Counted from the stretch's first letter, positions 18,228 through 27,614 are shown. The stretch: DNA of 64,000 nt from Arcobacter sp. CECT 8985 (GCF_004116495.1 NZ_PDKC01000011.1:1-64000), one strand, 5' to 3'. Program-made: numbers and translations. Notes: generated by a model from the sequence alone, not told the origin.

Positions 18228-20708
18228 TTAAAACTTGTAAGCGATATTAAACCAAATTTGTCTACCAGTTACATAGTTTTTTATAGAATTATTAACATTT
18301 TGTACTTTATCAAATAAGTTTGTTACTTCTGTACTAAAAAGAATATTGTGTTTTTTGGCTAATTTGAAATTCATCATTAATTTTAAATCTACTAATAAAC
18401 TATTTTTAAAATCTACTTTTTCATATACTGGGACTTCATACTCTTTCTCTCTTCCATCTGGAGTCTTTTCTTTATAAATTTCTACATCTTCAGAACCAGT
18501 TTGTCCAATCATTGAATAAGCTAATTTATATCTAAATACATTATTTAGATTTATCTTTGTTGGTATTCCAAATATATTAACTGGTTTAAATGCAAAATCT
18601 AAATGTAAATTTATGTTTTTCGGAGTAGATTCATTTGGAATATTATCCATATCATAGAATTTACCATTATAATAAATTTTATTAATATCCCTATCACTGT
18701 CATCACTATCTAAAATATCATCATAGTCATCAATATTTGACTTTGTTTTTCTCCAAGAAGTAGAAAGGCTATATCCCAAATTAAAAGAGTCGAATTTAAT
18801 AGGTTCGGTAGGAGCAATACTTAAAGTTACAATATCTGACTCAGAGTAACCATCATTTGTAAAATATGTTGGTCTATAGTAAGCTTTTGTTACACCATTT
18901 GGCATTGTGAAAACTTTATAGTCACCTTTTTTCTTCGCAAATTTACTTTTTGCTTCTCTATTTACATATTTTAAATTTATTCTTGTTCCAAATAAATCTT
19001 TTCTAATTCCTATTGATTTTTCATCTGTATATGGTGTATCTAAGTCTTCAAAAGTATATTTATTATTATCTTTATCTGCACTTGTTCCCCAATCTTGCAC
19101 AACATTAGCTACAGTACTTCTATATTCATCAAAATATGGAGCTCTTGCTTGTCTTAATTTATAACCTAAAAATGATTTCCCATAATATCTATTAAATCCT
19201 CCATAAAGAACTAATGAATTATCATTAAAAGGCTTAACACTTCCATTTAATCTATATGCAATATCTTTGTTTTTTAAATAGTCATTATAATCTAATCTAA
19301 TTCCTGGTGTAAACTCAAATATTTTATATCTTAAATTATCTTCTAAATATATTGCCGAAGCAATCATATCTGCAGTTGCCTTTTCAGCTTGATAAACTCT
19401 TCTTTCTGTAAAATACTGTTCATTTTGAATACAATCTGAGTTACTACCATTACAATCAACAAAAACATCATTTTTTGCATCTGTATAATAAAGAGTATTA
19501 TCAAATCTATTGTATGTTCCTTTGTTATAAGATAAATTAATACCTGTTTTTAATTTATGAGATATAGCTGCTGTATCAAAACTATCAGATTGAAGTTTTA
19601 GATTATATTCAAGCCCTTTTTGGATTTTTTCAATATTACCTGTTCCACCTTCAACAGAATGAGTGTTACCATCTTTACCCCAATTTGTAGTTCCCATATT
19701 TAGCCATCTTTTATTATAGTTTAAAGATTCTTTTGTATTTTCACTATATTTAAAGGCTAAATTTGTTCTTAAATTCCAAAAATTATAATTTTTTTCATAA
19801 TTTGCTTTTAAATTAAATCCTCCTCCTTTAATCTCTGTATCTGAATCTTTTACATATTCACTAAAATGCGTTGATTTATAAGGTGAATATGTAGCAGAAA
19901 TATCTAAAATTGCATCATCTTCAAAGTAGTGACTAAATTTTCCAAAAAGACTTTGATTTAATCTTTGTTTATTTTTAAAACCGCCAAAATATGCTCCAGG
20001 GATAGTTGATTCTTTTCTGCTATATGAAATTATTGCACCATTATAATCATCTAATGGAGTAGTCGCATAAAAATTATAAAAACTTTTTTTAAATTTTGGT
20101 TGATTATTATCAGAAGATGCTCTTTCAAAAGATTCTTCATTATCTACATGAAAATTAGTTAAACTATCACTTGTATATCCATAAGATGCTTTAAAAGATG
20201 GCTCTGCTCCTGGCCTTATAGTTTTTGCATCAATCACACCTCCTGTAAAACTACCATATTCTGCAGATATATTAGAATCATATACATCAATACTCTCTAC
20301 TAAATCTAAATCTAAAAATATTTCATTTTCATTTCCAGGAACATCATAAGCATCAAAAGCATTTGATAAATTTGGATCAAGTAAAGAACTATTGGATATA
20401 CCATCTATTGAAAAATTATTTTGATAATAAGCAGCTTCATTTATTGATATTTTACCAGGAGCAATTTCTCCTGCTGTTTTAGAGTTGTTTGAAGTATCCG
20501 TTACTTCAATATTTGGGTTTGTGTCCAATACTGAACTGATAAAACCATTTCCTAAAACAGAATTTTGTATATTTGTTTTATCTATTTTACTAGATGAAAT
20601 ACTTGTACTTGTTGTATCTTGATTAGCATCAACTGTAATAACAGATAACTCTTCAGCATTCACTAAAGAAAGAGTTAATGCAGTTAATAAACTTAACTTT
20701 ATTTTCAT
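18228..20708 (-). CDS. TonB-dependent outer-membrane receptor
   Basis: An 826-residue outer-membrane receptor. The signal peptide ends LSLVNA; the mature start EELSVITVDANQD includes a plausible TonB box. A plug domain (about 40-165) contains NNFSIDGISN and a segment ending EYGSFTGGVIDAKT. The beta-barrel follows, ending in QIWFNIAYKF with a terminal phenylalanine, as needed for barrel assembly. The chosen start is ATG 20708, since GGAG lies six bases upstream; an ATG 15 bases earlier lacks such a site. It begins one base after the lipoprotein gene ends. The ligand is unknown; the protease and peptide importer downstream suggest a protein or peptide. Confidence 0.9.
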   Translation of the reverse strand: MKIKLSLLTALTLSLVNAEELSVITVDANQDTTSTSISSSKIDKTNIQNSVLGNGFISSVLDTNPNIEVTDTSNNSKTAGEIAPGKISINEAAYYQNNFSIDGISNSSLLDPNLSNAFDAYDVPGNENEIFLDLDLVESIDVYDSNISAEYGSFTGGVIDAKTIRPGAEPSFKASYGYTSDSLTNFHVDNEESFERASSDNNQPKFKKSFYNFYATTPLDDYNGAIISYSRKESTIPGAYFGGFKNKQRLNQSLFGKFSHYFEDDAILDISATYSPYKSTHFSEYVKDSDTEIKGGGFNLKANYEKNYNFWNLRTNLAFKYSENTKESLNYNKRWLNMGTTNWGKDGNTHSVEGGTGNIEKIQKGLEYNLKLQSDSFDTAAISHKLKTGINLSYNKGTYNRFDNTLYYTDAKNDVFVDCNGSNSDCIQNEQYFTERRVYQAEKATADMIASAIYLEDNLRYKIFEFTPGIRLDYNDYLKNKDIAYRLNGSVKPFNDNSLVLYGGFNRYYGKSFLGYKLRQARAPYFDEYRSTVANVVQDWGTSADKDNNKYTFEDLDTPYTDEKSIGIRKDLFGTRINLKYVNREAKSKFAKKKGDYKVFTMPNGVTKAYYRPTYFTNDGYSESDIVTLSIAPTEPIKFDSFNLGYSLSTSWRKTKSNIDDYDDILDSDDSDRDINKIYYNGKFYDMDNIPNESTPKNINLHLDFAFKPVNIFGIPTKINLNNVFRYKLAYSMIGQTGSEDVEIYKEKTPDGREKEYEVPVYEKVDFKNSLLVDLKLMMNFKLAKKHNILFSTEVTNLFDKVQNVNNSIKNYVTGRQIWFNIAYKF

Positions 20709-20709
20709 A

Positions 20710-23700
20710 TTATACTCCATCATATGGTAATGTATCTACTGTATCTAAGATACCATCACCATCTATATCATCATCTAATTCAAGAGTTGAATTATTAATT
20801 TGTTCTTCTGTAGTACCAAAATTAAAGAAATCAGGTCTACCATCTCCATCAGAATCTACACTTGCAATATCGTTATATAAAAATGCATCATAGTTTATAA
20901 GTGCTTCTGATGCTTCTACATATGCAGATACTTTCTCTTTAGTTGTTAATATTTTAGAAATATATTTTTTTGCAGAAACTACATCATTTATATGTCCATA
21001 TGCAGAAACTAAATTAATTACTAATTTATAGTAATCAACTGTTTCTTCTAGTGTATTTAAAGAAGCTAACGCTTCTTTAATAATATCCTCAGCTTTGTTT
21101 TTTTCTCCTAATTGAAAGTATCCATTTGCAATTGATACTTCAAAATTATTACTATTACTTTTATAATTACCAACTAAACTTTCAACTCTAGTTGTTATGT
21201 CATCTAGATTACCACTATTTAGAGGTTCTACTAAACTATGAGCTTTTTGTATTAATTTTAATGCATTTTCTTTTTGTTCATTTGAAGATAAAATATTTGC
21301 AGCATTTATAATTTTACTTATATCTTCAAAGCTACTTACTAAAGCCTCATTTGATATCTCAGTTAAAATGTCATTTATTGAAAAAGAGTCTTCATATCCT
21401 AAATCTTTGATGGCATTAATAATATTTATTAATCCCTCAATTTTCTGTTCAGAATCAGTAAACAATTTTACCTTTTGAATTGATTCAGTAATTAACTGTT
21501 TAGCTTTTGTATCTTTACCTAGTTCTTTATACATCTGTGCCATAGATAAATATCCATATTTACTAGTTTCTGAACTTCCCCAAGAAGCGTAAATATTTTT
21601 GTCATCAGCATCAGAATATTTTGTCCAAGTTTTAGATAAAGCATGTAATCTATCTAAAAAATCTTCTAACTCATTATCTCCACCTAATATGTGAATCATC
21701 ATAGCTGCTGTCATAATTGCATTTGATTTTTGATATGTTGCTTCTTTTATTAAATAGTCTTTTTTATTATTAGGGTATGCTGAATCATAATATTGAAATA
21801 ATTCATCTTTTTTGCCATTTAAAAATAGTCCTGCTGCTAATCCATTTTTCAATGCATCATCTTTTCTACTACTACTTAATGCATTATAACCAGCCATTGC
21901 AGCTTCTAAGTTTCCAGCTAAACCATCATATGCAACAGCGTAATATCCATAAGTACCTGATGGTTCTAGTCTTGAAGCAAAAGCACTACTTTTTGCAATA
22001 TTTACAGCTTTTGATGTATCTAATCCTAAACCTTGTCCTTCTATTGCAATTCTATATAAATAATAAACAACAGAGAATTTATCCATTGGCATTTCATCTA
22101 TATATTTTATATTTCTTTGAAATATCTTTTTTGCTAAATCTAAATTATTATTATAAAAATATGTATTAACTGCAATATTATCTATTAAAGAAGTGATTTT
22201 TTGAAAATCACTTGATTTTGAATTAAATTTAGATTTTATTTCATCTAAATAATCAAGCATTGTTGAAAATCCAGTAATATTTCCATTATCATTTTCATAT
22301 CCAAGCTCTGCCATATATCTATTAATATTTGCCATTAATGTTGTATTTGTAGAACTTAAACTATTAACTAGACTCAATTTTAATGTATTAAAAGCTTTAG
22401 ATAAGGCAATTGCTGCTTTATCGTCTTGTTTTAAATCTATTAATGTTTTAGCAAGTTCATAAAATCCTTCTTGAATCTCTTTTGCTTGATATAAATTATC
22501 TTCTAAGTATGAAATTGATTCATCAAAAAAACCATATTTTGCTAAACCTATTCCTAATTGTGTATTTATAGGGTCATTTACACTATCTAAAAGAGTATCT
22601 TCTATTAAACTTAAAGCTTTTCCTAAATTTGATATATCTGAGTGTGCATAATAATATCTTCTGGCATCATTATTATTACCAACTTTCATTTGATATGTTT
22701 TACTATTTATAAAAATAATCCCTTGGATATTTTTAATATCTATTTTATTCCAATTAATATCACTTTCAAACGATGGACTTGATAATTTTGAAGATAGTGC
22801 TGAATCTAATACTTCTCCTTTATCATCTGAAAAACTAGGAGTTAATTCAATATCTACTAAAGCTTTTCTAATTTGATTTTTATTTACAGAATTATACTTG
22901 TTCTCAAGCTTATTAGCATCTGCTATTTTTTGCGCAAGTAGTATTAAATTATTTTCTATTCTACTTGAATAAGTGTCTTGATTATAAATATCTTTTAAAT
23001 ATTTTTCAACTGCTTTTATTACTACTAATTTAGATATATCTTCTGCATTTGAAACATTATTTATATCATCAATAATATCAATAAAATCTTGTTTGTCTTG
23101 ATTTAAAGAAGGAATTAAATCAATATTAATATAATCATCTACATTATCTTGTGTAATTGAATTATCATTTTTTAAATTTAAGTAACCTCTATTTGAACCA
23201 TTATCTTTTTTAGTTAATGCTACTTTTGTTAAGATTTTACCTAGTTTTGCTGTTTTTATATCTTCCATTGGGTTTTGTAAAAGCTTAGAGGAGTCGATAT
23301 TTAAAAATTTTGATACTTCTTCCTTAGCAAAAGTAGGATTTGTATCAAAATCACTATGATTTGTAATCATTGTTGTAAAAGGTGTGATTAAAATTCCATT
23401 TTTTTTATTAAATAAACTATAAGCACTAGTTAGAGTTAGTCCTGTAAAGTCATCTCCATCATCTCCACCTGTTGTTGTAAACTTACATTTACTTAGGTTT
23501 ATATTTGATGAAACTCCTTTTATTATAAAACTACCTTCTTTATCTGTTTTTGATGAATAGTAAGTCTTTTCATTACAAATAAAAGATACTCTTGCTCCTA
23601 CAATTGCTGGATCTATAACTTTTCCTGTAATTGACGAATAAGAGGCGCTTGAATCTCCACCTCCGCCTCCGCCTCCGCCTCCACCACAAGCAGTGAAGAT

Positions 23701-23745
23701 TAAAGGTAAAATAACTAACAAATATGTGGTTGCCTTTTTATACAT
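20710..23745 (-). CDS. Large poly-Gly lipoprotein with helical repeats and Asp-rich calcium-type repeats
   Basis: A 1011-residue lipoprotein. The signal peptide ends in the lipobox FTAC with the lipidated Cys at residue 20, followed directly by ten glycines (21-30). Next come a carboxypeptidase-regulatory-like beta domain (about 38-95) and a long helical region (about 100-940) with TPR-like units such as DESISYLEDNLYQAKEIQEG. The C-terminus has two Asp-rich motifs, DSDGDGRPD and DDDIDGDGILD, resembling thrombospondin type 3 calcium sites. The lack of an inner-membrane retention Asp after the Cys fits outer-membrane placement. First in the operon and one base from the receptor gene, it probably captures or presents ligand. 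No named family was recognised. Confidence 0.75.
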   Translation of the reverse strand: MYKKATTYLLVILPLIFTACGGGGGGGGGGDSSASYSSITGKVIDPAIVGARVSFICNEKTYYSSKTDKEGSFIIKGVSSNINLSKCKFTTTGGDDGDDFTGLTLTSAYSLFNKKNGILITPFTTMITNHSDFDTNPTFAKEEVSKFLNIDSSKLLQNPMEDIKTAKLGKILTKVALTKKDNGSNRGYLNLKNDNSITQDNVDDYINIDLIPSLNQDKQDFIDIIDDINNVSNAEDISKLVVIKAVEKYLKDIYNQDTYSSRIENNLILLAQKIADANKLENKYNSVNKNQIRKALVDIELTPSFSDDKGEVLDSALSSKLSSPSFESDINWNKIDIKNIQGIIFINSKTYQMKVGNNNDARRYYYAHSDISNLGKALSLIEDTLLDSVNDPINTQLGIGLAKYGFFDESISYLEDNLYQAKEIQEGFYELAKTLIDLKQDDKAAIALSKAFNTLKLSLVNSLSSTNTTLMANINRYMAELGYENDNGNITGFSTMLDYLDEIKSKFNSKSSDFQKITSLIDNIAVNTYFYNNNLDLAKKIFQRNIKYIDEMPMDKFSVVYYLYRIAIEGQGLGLDTSKAVNIAKSSAFASRLEPSGTYGYYAVAYDGLAGNLEAAMAGYNALSSSRKDDALKNGLAAGLFLNGKKDELFQYYDSAYPNNKKDYLIKEATYQKSNAIMTAAMMIHILGGDNELEDFLDRLHALSKTWTKYSDADDKNIYASWGSSETSKYGYLSMAQMYKELGKDTKAKQLITESIQKVKLFTDSEQKIEGLINIINAIKDLGYEDSFSINDILTEISNEALVSSFEDISKIINAANILSSNEQKENALKLIQKAHSLVEPLNSGNLDDITTRVESLVGNYKSNSNNFEVSIANGYFQLGEKNKAEDIIKEALASLNTLEETVDYYKLVINLVSAYGHINDVVSAKKYISKILTTKEKVSAYVEASEALINYDAFLYNDIASVDSDGDGRPDFFNFGTTEEQINNSTLELDDDIDGDGILDTVDTLPYDGV
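23656..23685 (-). repeat. GGAGGC hexanucleotide repeat encoding ten glycines
   Basis: Ten consecutive glycine codons, mostly alternating GGA and GGC, form a G-rich tandem tract just after the lipidation cysteine. It stands out in an otherwise very AT-rich sequence. Gain or loss of a six-base unit would keep the reading frame and only change the length of the flexible linker. Confidence 0.85.
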
Positions 23746-23784
23746 AATATAGTACTCCCCGAAAAATTTGTGTAATAATATTTA

Positions 23785-23790
23785 ATTATA
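23785..23790 (-). promoter_or_regulatory. Predicted -10 box of the lipoprotein-TonB-protease-Yej operon
   Basis: TATAAT on the minus strand, 40 bases before the lipoprotein ATG. A GGGGAG ribosome site lies nine bases before the ATG. The Fur-like site (23812-23830) begins about 21 bases upstream and so covers the -35 region. The prediction rests on sequence only. Confidence 0.45.
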
Positions 23791-23811
23791 TATTAAACAA
23801 TTCTTAATCAT

Positions 23812-23830
23812 GATAATTGTTCTCATTATA
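23812..23830 (-). promoter_or_regulatory. Fur-box-like operator
   Basis: GATAATTGTTCTCATTATA matches the classical 19-base Fur consensus at 14 of 19 positions, with the outer half-sites GATAAT and TCATTAT intact. It lies where a repressor would block the -35 region of the operon promoter. Because the flanks are very AT-rich, chance similarity is a real possibility. It could also influence the divergent mazEF genes. Confidence 0.45.
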
Positions 23831-23969
23831 CTTAGAAATGCCGATTTTACGGTGTTTTGTAACTTTAATAAAAAGGTCTAAACTTAATATAATCTAAATT
23901 AACTTATAATTATAATACTAATTATCAAAATATAATAATTACAATATAATTATCTTTTAGGAAAAGTTA

Positions 23970-24182
23970 ATGGAAATAAAAATAATAAAAATTGGTTCAT
24001 CAAAAGGAATAAGAATTCCATCTAAAGTTTTAAAAGAGTTTAATAACCCTGATGGATTTAAACTTAATATGACAGAATATGGTATTTTTTTAAAACCATA
24101 TAGTAATAATATTAGAGATGGCTGGAAAGAAGCATATAAAAAAAGTAACTCTTGTGCCTTAGATAAGAAAGAAAAACTATGA
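23970..24182 (+). CDS. MazE/AbrB-type antitoxin
   Basis: A 70-residue protein with a swapped-hairpin AbrB DNA-binding domain at the N-terminus: IKIIKIGSSKGIRIPSKVLKEF follows the MazE pattern of a K-x-G-N-S-x-x-I-R-I-P core. The remaining C-terminal part would wrap around the toxin. The start has AGGA about seven bases upstream. The stop overlaps the next start (ATGA), the usual toxin-antitoxin coupling. It probably represses its own promoter in the 224-base divergent region. Confidence 0.8.
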   Translation: MEIKIIKIGSSKGIRIPSKVLKEFNNPDGFKLNMTEYGIFLKPYSNNIRDGWKEAYKKSNSCALDKKEKL

Positions 24183-24478
24183 ATATATTACAATACAATA
24201 TCTATACATTTAATTCTGAAAATAGTGAGGAGATGATATATGCAGTTGTTTTATCACCAAATGAGATGAATGAAGTTTTAAAAACAGTTATAGTTGCTCC
24301 ACTTTGCAATCAATGTGATATTACACCAACTACATTTTTAATTGATGATATTACAAGAGTTAGGCTAGATCAAATTACTACTATTGAAAAGATTAATGTT
24401 GATAACTATATCGCAAAAATTAATGATTCTCAAATCCAAAAAATCAAAAATACTCTTGATGAGATGTTAATTAAATAA
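24179..24478 (+). CDS. MazF/PemK-like toxin
   Basis: A 99-residue protein in the position of the toxin. The core (VAPLCN, PTTFLID, RVRLDQITTIEKINVDNYIAKI) follows the MazF/CcdB fold; the RVRLDQITTI strand resembles MazF's VLLDQIRTVD. The N-terminus lacks the common GDI(Y/V)LVDL start and instead looks a little like CcdB, so the target (mRNA cleavage or gyrase) is not settled. The 3' end overlaps the convergent fetB-like gene by 12 bases. Confidence 0.72.
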   Translation: MNILQYNIYTFNSENSEEMIYAVVLSPNEMNEVLKTVIVAPLCNQCDITPTTFLIDDITRVRLDQITTIEKINVDNYIAKINDSQIQKIKNTLDEMLIK

Positions 24479-25156
24479 CTCTTTAAATTTATAATAAATT
24501 ATTAGAGTTATACCTCCACTTGAAATACACATTACCATAATCATAATTTGATACCTAACAGCTATCAAAGGATCAACTCCTGATAATATTTGCCCAGTCA
24601 TCATACCAGGCAAAGAGACTAACCCAACAGCTAATAAAGTGTTTATTTGAGGAATCATTGAAGCTTTAAAACTTATATTTCTTGCTTCTTTAAAAGTTTC
24701 ACCTCTTTGCAGCTCTTTTTCAAATCTTTCTATACATAAAGACAATACATTCATAATATTACCAAAAATCATTCCAGCAAGGGGAATAATATATCTTGGT
24801 TCATAAAATGAATCTAATCTTAGAACTTCAATTATCAAAATTAAATGTAATATTGCTGATAAAAAAGTCGAAATAAATATAATAAAATAGTGTTTATAAT
24901 TTTTATATTGTGTAATTCTTAGTGTTATTGTAGTTGAAATAATAAGCATAAAAGATAAAATACTTATACCTACTAATAAATTTTTTGTTTTAAATAAAAA
25001 AATAAGTACATAACCTATTAATATAAGTTGCAATACCATTCTTATTGTTGCATAAGCTATCTCTTTTTTATCTTTTGTATATTTATAATAAAAATAAATT
25101 ACCACAATTAAGGGTAATAACATCAATGAAAGATGTGCAAAAGAGATAGTTTGCAT
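24467..25156 (-). CDS. FetB-like ABC transporter permease (UPF0014)
   Basis: A 229-residue inner-membrane protein with about seven helices and the UPF0014 hallmarks YIIPLAGMIFGNIMNVLSL, FKASMIPQINTLLAVGLVSLPGMMTGQIL, and GVDPLIAVRYQI. E. coli FetB works with the ATPase FetA in iron homeostasis. No fetA-type ATPase gene adjoins it here. It is shorter than E. coli FetB (about 259 residues) at the N-terminus. It starts one base after gpsA and ends 12 bases inside the convergent toxin gene. Confidence 0.8.
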   Translation of the reverse strand: MQTISFAHLSLMLLPLIVVIYFYYKYTKDKKEIAYATIRMVLQLILIGYVLIFLFKTKNLLVGISILSFMLIISTTITLRITQYKNYKHYFIIFISTFLSAILHLILIIEVLRLDSFYEPRYIIPLAGMIFGNIMNVLSLCIERFEKELQRGETFKEARNISFKASMIPQINTLLAVGLVSLPGMMTGQILSGVDPLIAVRYQIMIMVMCISSGGITLIIYYKFKELFN

Positions 25157-25157
25157 T

Positions 25158-26048
25158 TTATGTTCTTAATAAATCTTTTAAACTATCTTGTGGATTTTTA
25201 CCTTCAAGTATCAAATAAACTTCTGCTGCAATTGGAGTATATATATTATGTTTTGTTCTTAATGAATTAATTGCATATGATGTTTTAACTCCTTCAGCTA
25301 CTTCTCCTAACTCTTTTAAAATATCATCCAAACTTTTGTTTTGAGCAAGACCTAATCCCACTCTAAAATTACGACTCAATTCACTACTTGCTGTTAAGAA
25401 TAGATCCCCTGCACCACTAAGACCTAAAAATGTATCCATCTTTGCACCAAAATGTTCACCAAATCTTTGCATCTCCACTAAACCACGTGAAATCAATGAA
25501 GCTCTTGCATTATTTCCAAGTTTTAAACCTTCGCATATTCCACTTGCAATTGCTAAAACATTTTTATATGCACCACATATTTCTGCACCAATAACATCAC
25601 TACTATAATATGTTTTAATAAAATCTGGGAAAAAGTTTTCAAAAGAAGTAAATATTTCTTTATTTAAACTATTAATTACAAGTGCACAAGGTAAACCTTT
25701 TATAACCTCTGCTGCAAAAGATGGTCCAGCTATAAATCCTAAATTATCTCTTGGAATAAACTCTTCATAAATCTCATTTAAAAATTTACCACTGCTTGCT
25801 TCAATACCTTTTGATGCTACTAATATTTTTTGATTATTAAATTTAAAATTATCTTTTAGCCATTGTCTTATTTGTTGAGCAGGAATTGCAATAATTAAAT
25901 ATTCACATTGCATTGCTGTTTGTAAATCTACAAAATTATTAATATCTCTTTTTGTTCTTGACGTGATTAAGCACTCTTGTTTTTGACTTAATGCATAATG
26001 TAGGGCTTGACCCCATTTACCTGCACCAATAACTGCTATACTTGCCAT
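25158..26048 (-). CDS. gpsA: Glycerol-3-phosphate dehydrogenase (NAD(P)+) GpsA
   Basis: A 296-residue enzyme that reduces dihydroxyacetone phosphate to sn-glycerol 3-phosphate for phospholipids. The nucleotide-binding motif GAGKWGQALHYAL is at residues 7-19. SKGIEAS, FIAGPSFAAEV, EICGAYKNVLAIASGICEG (with the catalytic lysine), and GLSGAGDLFLT are all present. AAAGG lies six bases before the ATG. The 128-base gap upstream holds the gatB terminator. Confidence 0.95.
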   Translation of the reverse strand: MASIAVIGAGKWGQALHYALSQKQECLITSRTKRDINNFVDLQTAMQCEYLIIAIPAQQIRQWLKDNFKFNNQKILVASKGIEASSGKFLNEIYEEFIPRDNLGFIAGPSFAAEVIKGLPCALVINSLNKEIFTSFENFFPDFIKTYYSSDVIGAEICGAYKNVLAIASGICEGLKLGNNARASLISRGLVEMQRFGEHFGAKMDTFLGLSGAGDLFLTASSELSRNFRVGLGLAQNKSLDDILKELGEVAEGVKTSYAINSLRTKHNIYTPIAAEVYLILEGKNPQDSLKDLLRT

Positions 26049-26144
26049 AAAATGCCTTTTTATAAAGTGTTGTATATATTATCAAAATATTCATAACAAA
26101 TATGTAAATTGTATTAAAGTTGTATGTTTTATTTTATGAAGAAA

Positions 26145-26172
26145 ATAAAGTAAGGAGGTTGCCCTACTTTAT
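26145..26172 (-). terminator. Terminator downstream of gatB
   Basis: Read on the minus strand, the arms ATAAAGTAGG and CCTTACTTTAT pair with one mismatch around a short loop, and are followed by TTTCTT. The structure lies just beyond the gatB stop codon and fits an intrinsic terminator. Confidence 0.6.
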
Positions 26173-26176
26173 ATTT

Positions 26177-27604
26177 TTATGATAGTCTTTGTTTTAAAAG
26201 TTCATTTACTTTTTGTGGATTTGCACTTCCTTTAGAAGCTTTCATTGTTTGCCCAACAAAAAATCCAAATAGTTTTTCTTTTCCTGCTTTATATTGTTCT
26301 ACTTTATCTTGATTTGATGCTAAAATTCCATCTATTATTTCTAAAATAGCTCCATCATCAGAAACTTGTTTTAAACCTAATTCATCAATAACTGCATCAA
26401 TCTTTGTTTCTGGTTTTTCCATTAGATAATCAAGTACTTCTTTAGCAGCTTTTCCTGAAATAGTACCATCTTCAATAGCTTTTACTACACCTGCAAGTTT
26501 TTTAGCATCAACTGGTGAGTTTTCTATACTAACACCTTCTTTAAATCTTGCTGGTAATTCAACTGTTAACCATATTGCAGCATTTTTACCAGAAATTCCT
26601 TCTTTCATCATCTCATCAAAAAAGTTTGCAGTTTCTAAATGTGCAGTAATTACTGAAGCATCATACTCTTTTATACCAAAGTCATTTACAAATCTATGTT
26701 TTTTCTCATCTGGTAATTCTGGAATTTTTGAGTACTTTTCTATCATCTCATCTGAAATAATTAAAGGTAATAGATCTGGATCTGGGAAATATCTATAATC
26801 AGCGGCATCTTCTTTACCTCTCATTGATCTAGTTTCACCTTTTTCAGGATCAAATAATCTAGTTTCTTGAACAACTTCTTGTTCATATACTCCATCTTCC
26901 CATGCTTCAATTTGTCTTTGAACTTCATAGTGAATTGCTTTTTCAATGAACTTAAATGAGTTCATATTTTTTATTTCACATCTTGTATAAAGTTTTTCAT
27001 CACCTTTTGGTCTAATAGAAACATTTACATCACATCTAAAAGATCCTTCTTGCATATTTGCATCACTAATACCAATATATCTCACAATTGAGTGTAATTT
27101 TTTAAGATATAAGATTGCTTCTTCTGCACTTCTCATATCTGGCTCTGAAACAATTTCTAAAAGAGGTGTTCCTGTTCTATTTAAATCTACATTAGAAACA
27201 TCTCCTGCATGAATATTTTTACCTGCATCGTTTTCTAAATGTGCTCTTGTAACACCAATTTTTTTAGTTGTTCCATCTTCAAAATCTATAACTAACTCTC
27301 CAAGTCCTACAACTGGCACTTCAAATTGAGAGATTTGATAGCCATTTGGTAAGTCTGGATAAAAATAGTTTTTTCTATTAAAAACTGATTTTTGATTGAT
27401 TTTCGATTTAAGTGCCGTTCCTAACATAATAGCTTTATATACTGCTTCTTTATTTAAAACTGGTAATGCTCCTGGTAAACCTAAACAAGTTGGACAAACA
27501 TTTGTATTAGGTGCTTCTCCAAAACTTGTTGCACAAGAACAAAATAGTTTACTTTTTGTATTTAATTGAACGTGTACTTCTAATCCTATAATAACTTCAA
27601 ACAT
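26177..27604 (-). CDS. gatB: Aspartyl/glutamyl-tRNA amidotransferase subunit B
   Basis: A 475-residue subunit of GatCAB, which amidates misacylated Glu-tRNA(Gln) and Asp-tRNA(Asn). The N-terminus [22 protein letters not shown] and the zinc-site cysteines of CSC and [13 protein letters not shown] are intact. [18 protein letters not shown] and [13 protein letters not shown] are diagnostic. A C-terminal YqeY-like tail (about 330-475) ends in [22 protein letters not shown] lies before the ATG. gatA and gatC are not in this window. Confidence 0.96.
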   Translation of the reverse strand: MFEVIIGLEVHVQLNTKSKLFCSCATSFGEAPNTNVCPTCLGLPGALPVLNKEAVYKAIMLGTALKSKINQKSVFNRKNYFYPDLPNGYQISQFEVPVVGLGELVIDFEDGTTKKIGVTRAHLENDAGKNIHAGDVSNVDLNRTGTPLLEIVSEPDMRSAEEAILYLKKLHSIVRYIGISDANMQEGSFRCDVNVSIRPKGDEKLYTRCEIKNMNSFKFIEKAIHYEVQRQIEAWEDGVYEQEVVQETRLFDPEKGETRSMRGKEDAADYRYFPDPDLLPLIISDEMIEKYSKIPELPDEKKHRFVNDFGIKEYDASVITAHLETANFFDEMMKEGISGKNAAIWLTVELPARFKEGVSIENSPVDAKKLAGVVKAIEDGTISGKAAKEVLDYLMEKPETKIDAVIDELGLKQVSDDGAILEIIDGILASNQDKVEQYKAGKEKLFGFFVGQTMKASKGSANPQKVNELLKQRLS

Positions 27605-27614
27605 CTATTTCCTT

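Noticed and set aside
21777-22169. A 130-codon open frame opposite the large lipoprotein gene
   Set aside because: The His/Leu/Gln-rich translation is typical of an antisense shadow, and the minus-strand frame continues through 1011 codons.
23656-23685. G-quadruplex in the GGAGGC tract
   Set aside because: Only runs of two G residues occur, which gives a weak case; the tract is explained by glycine codons.
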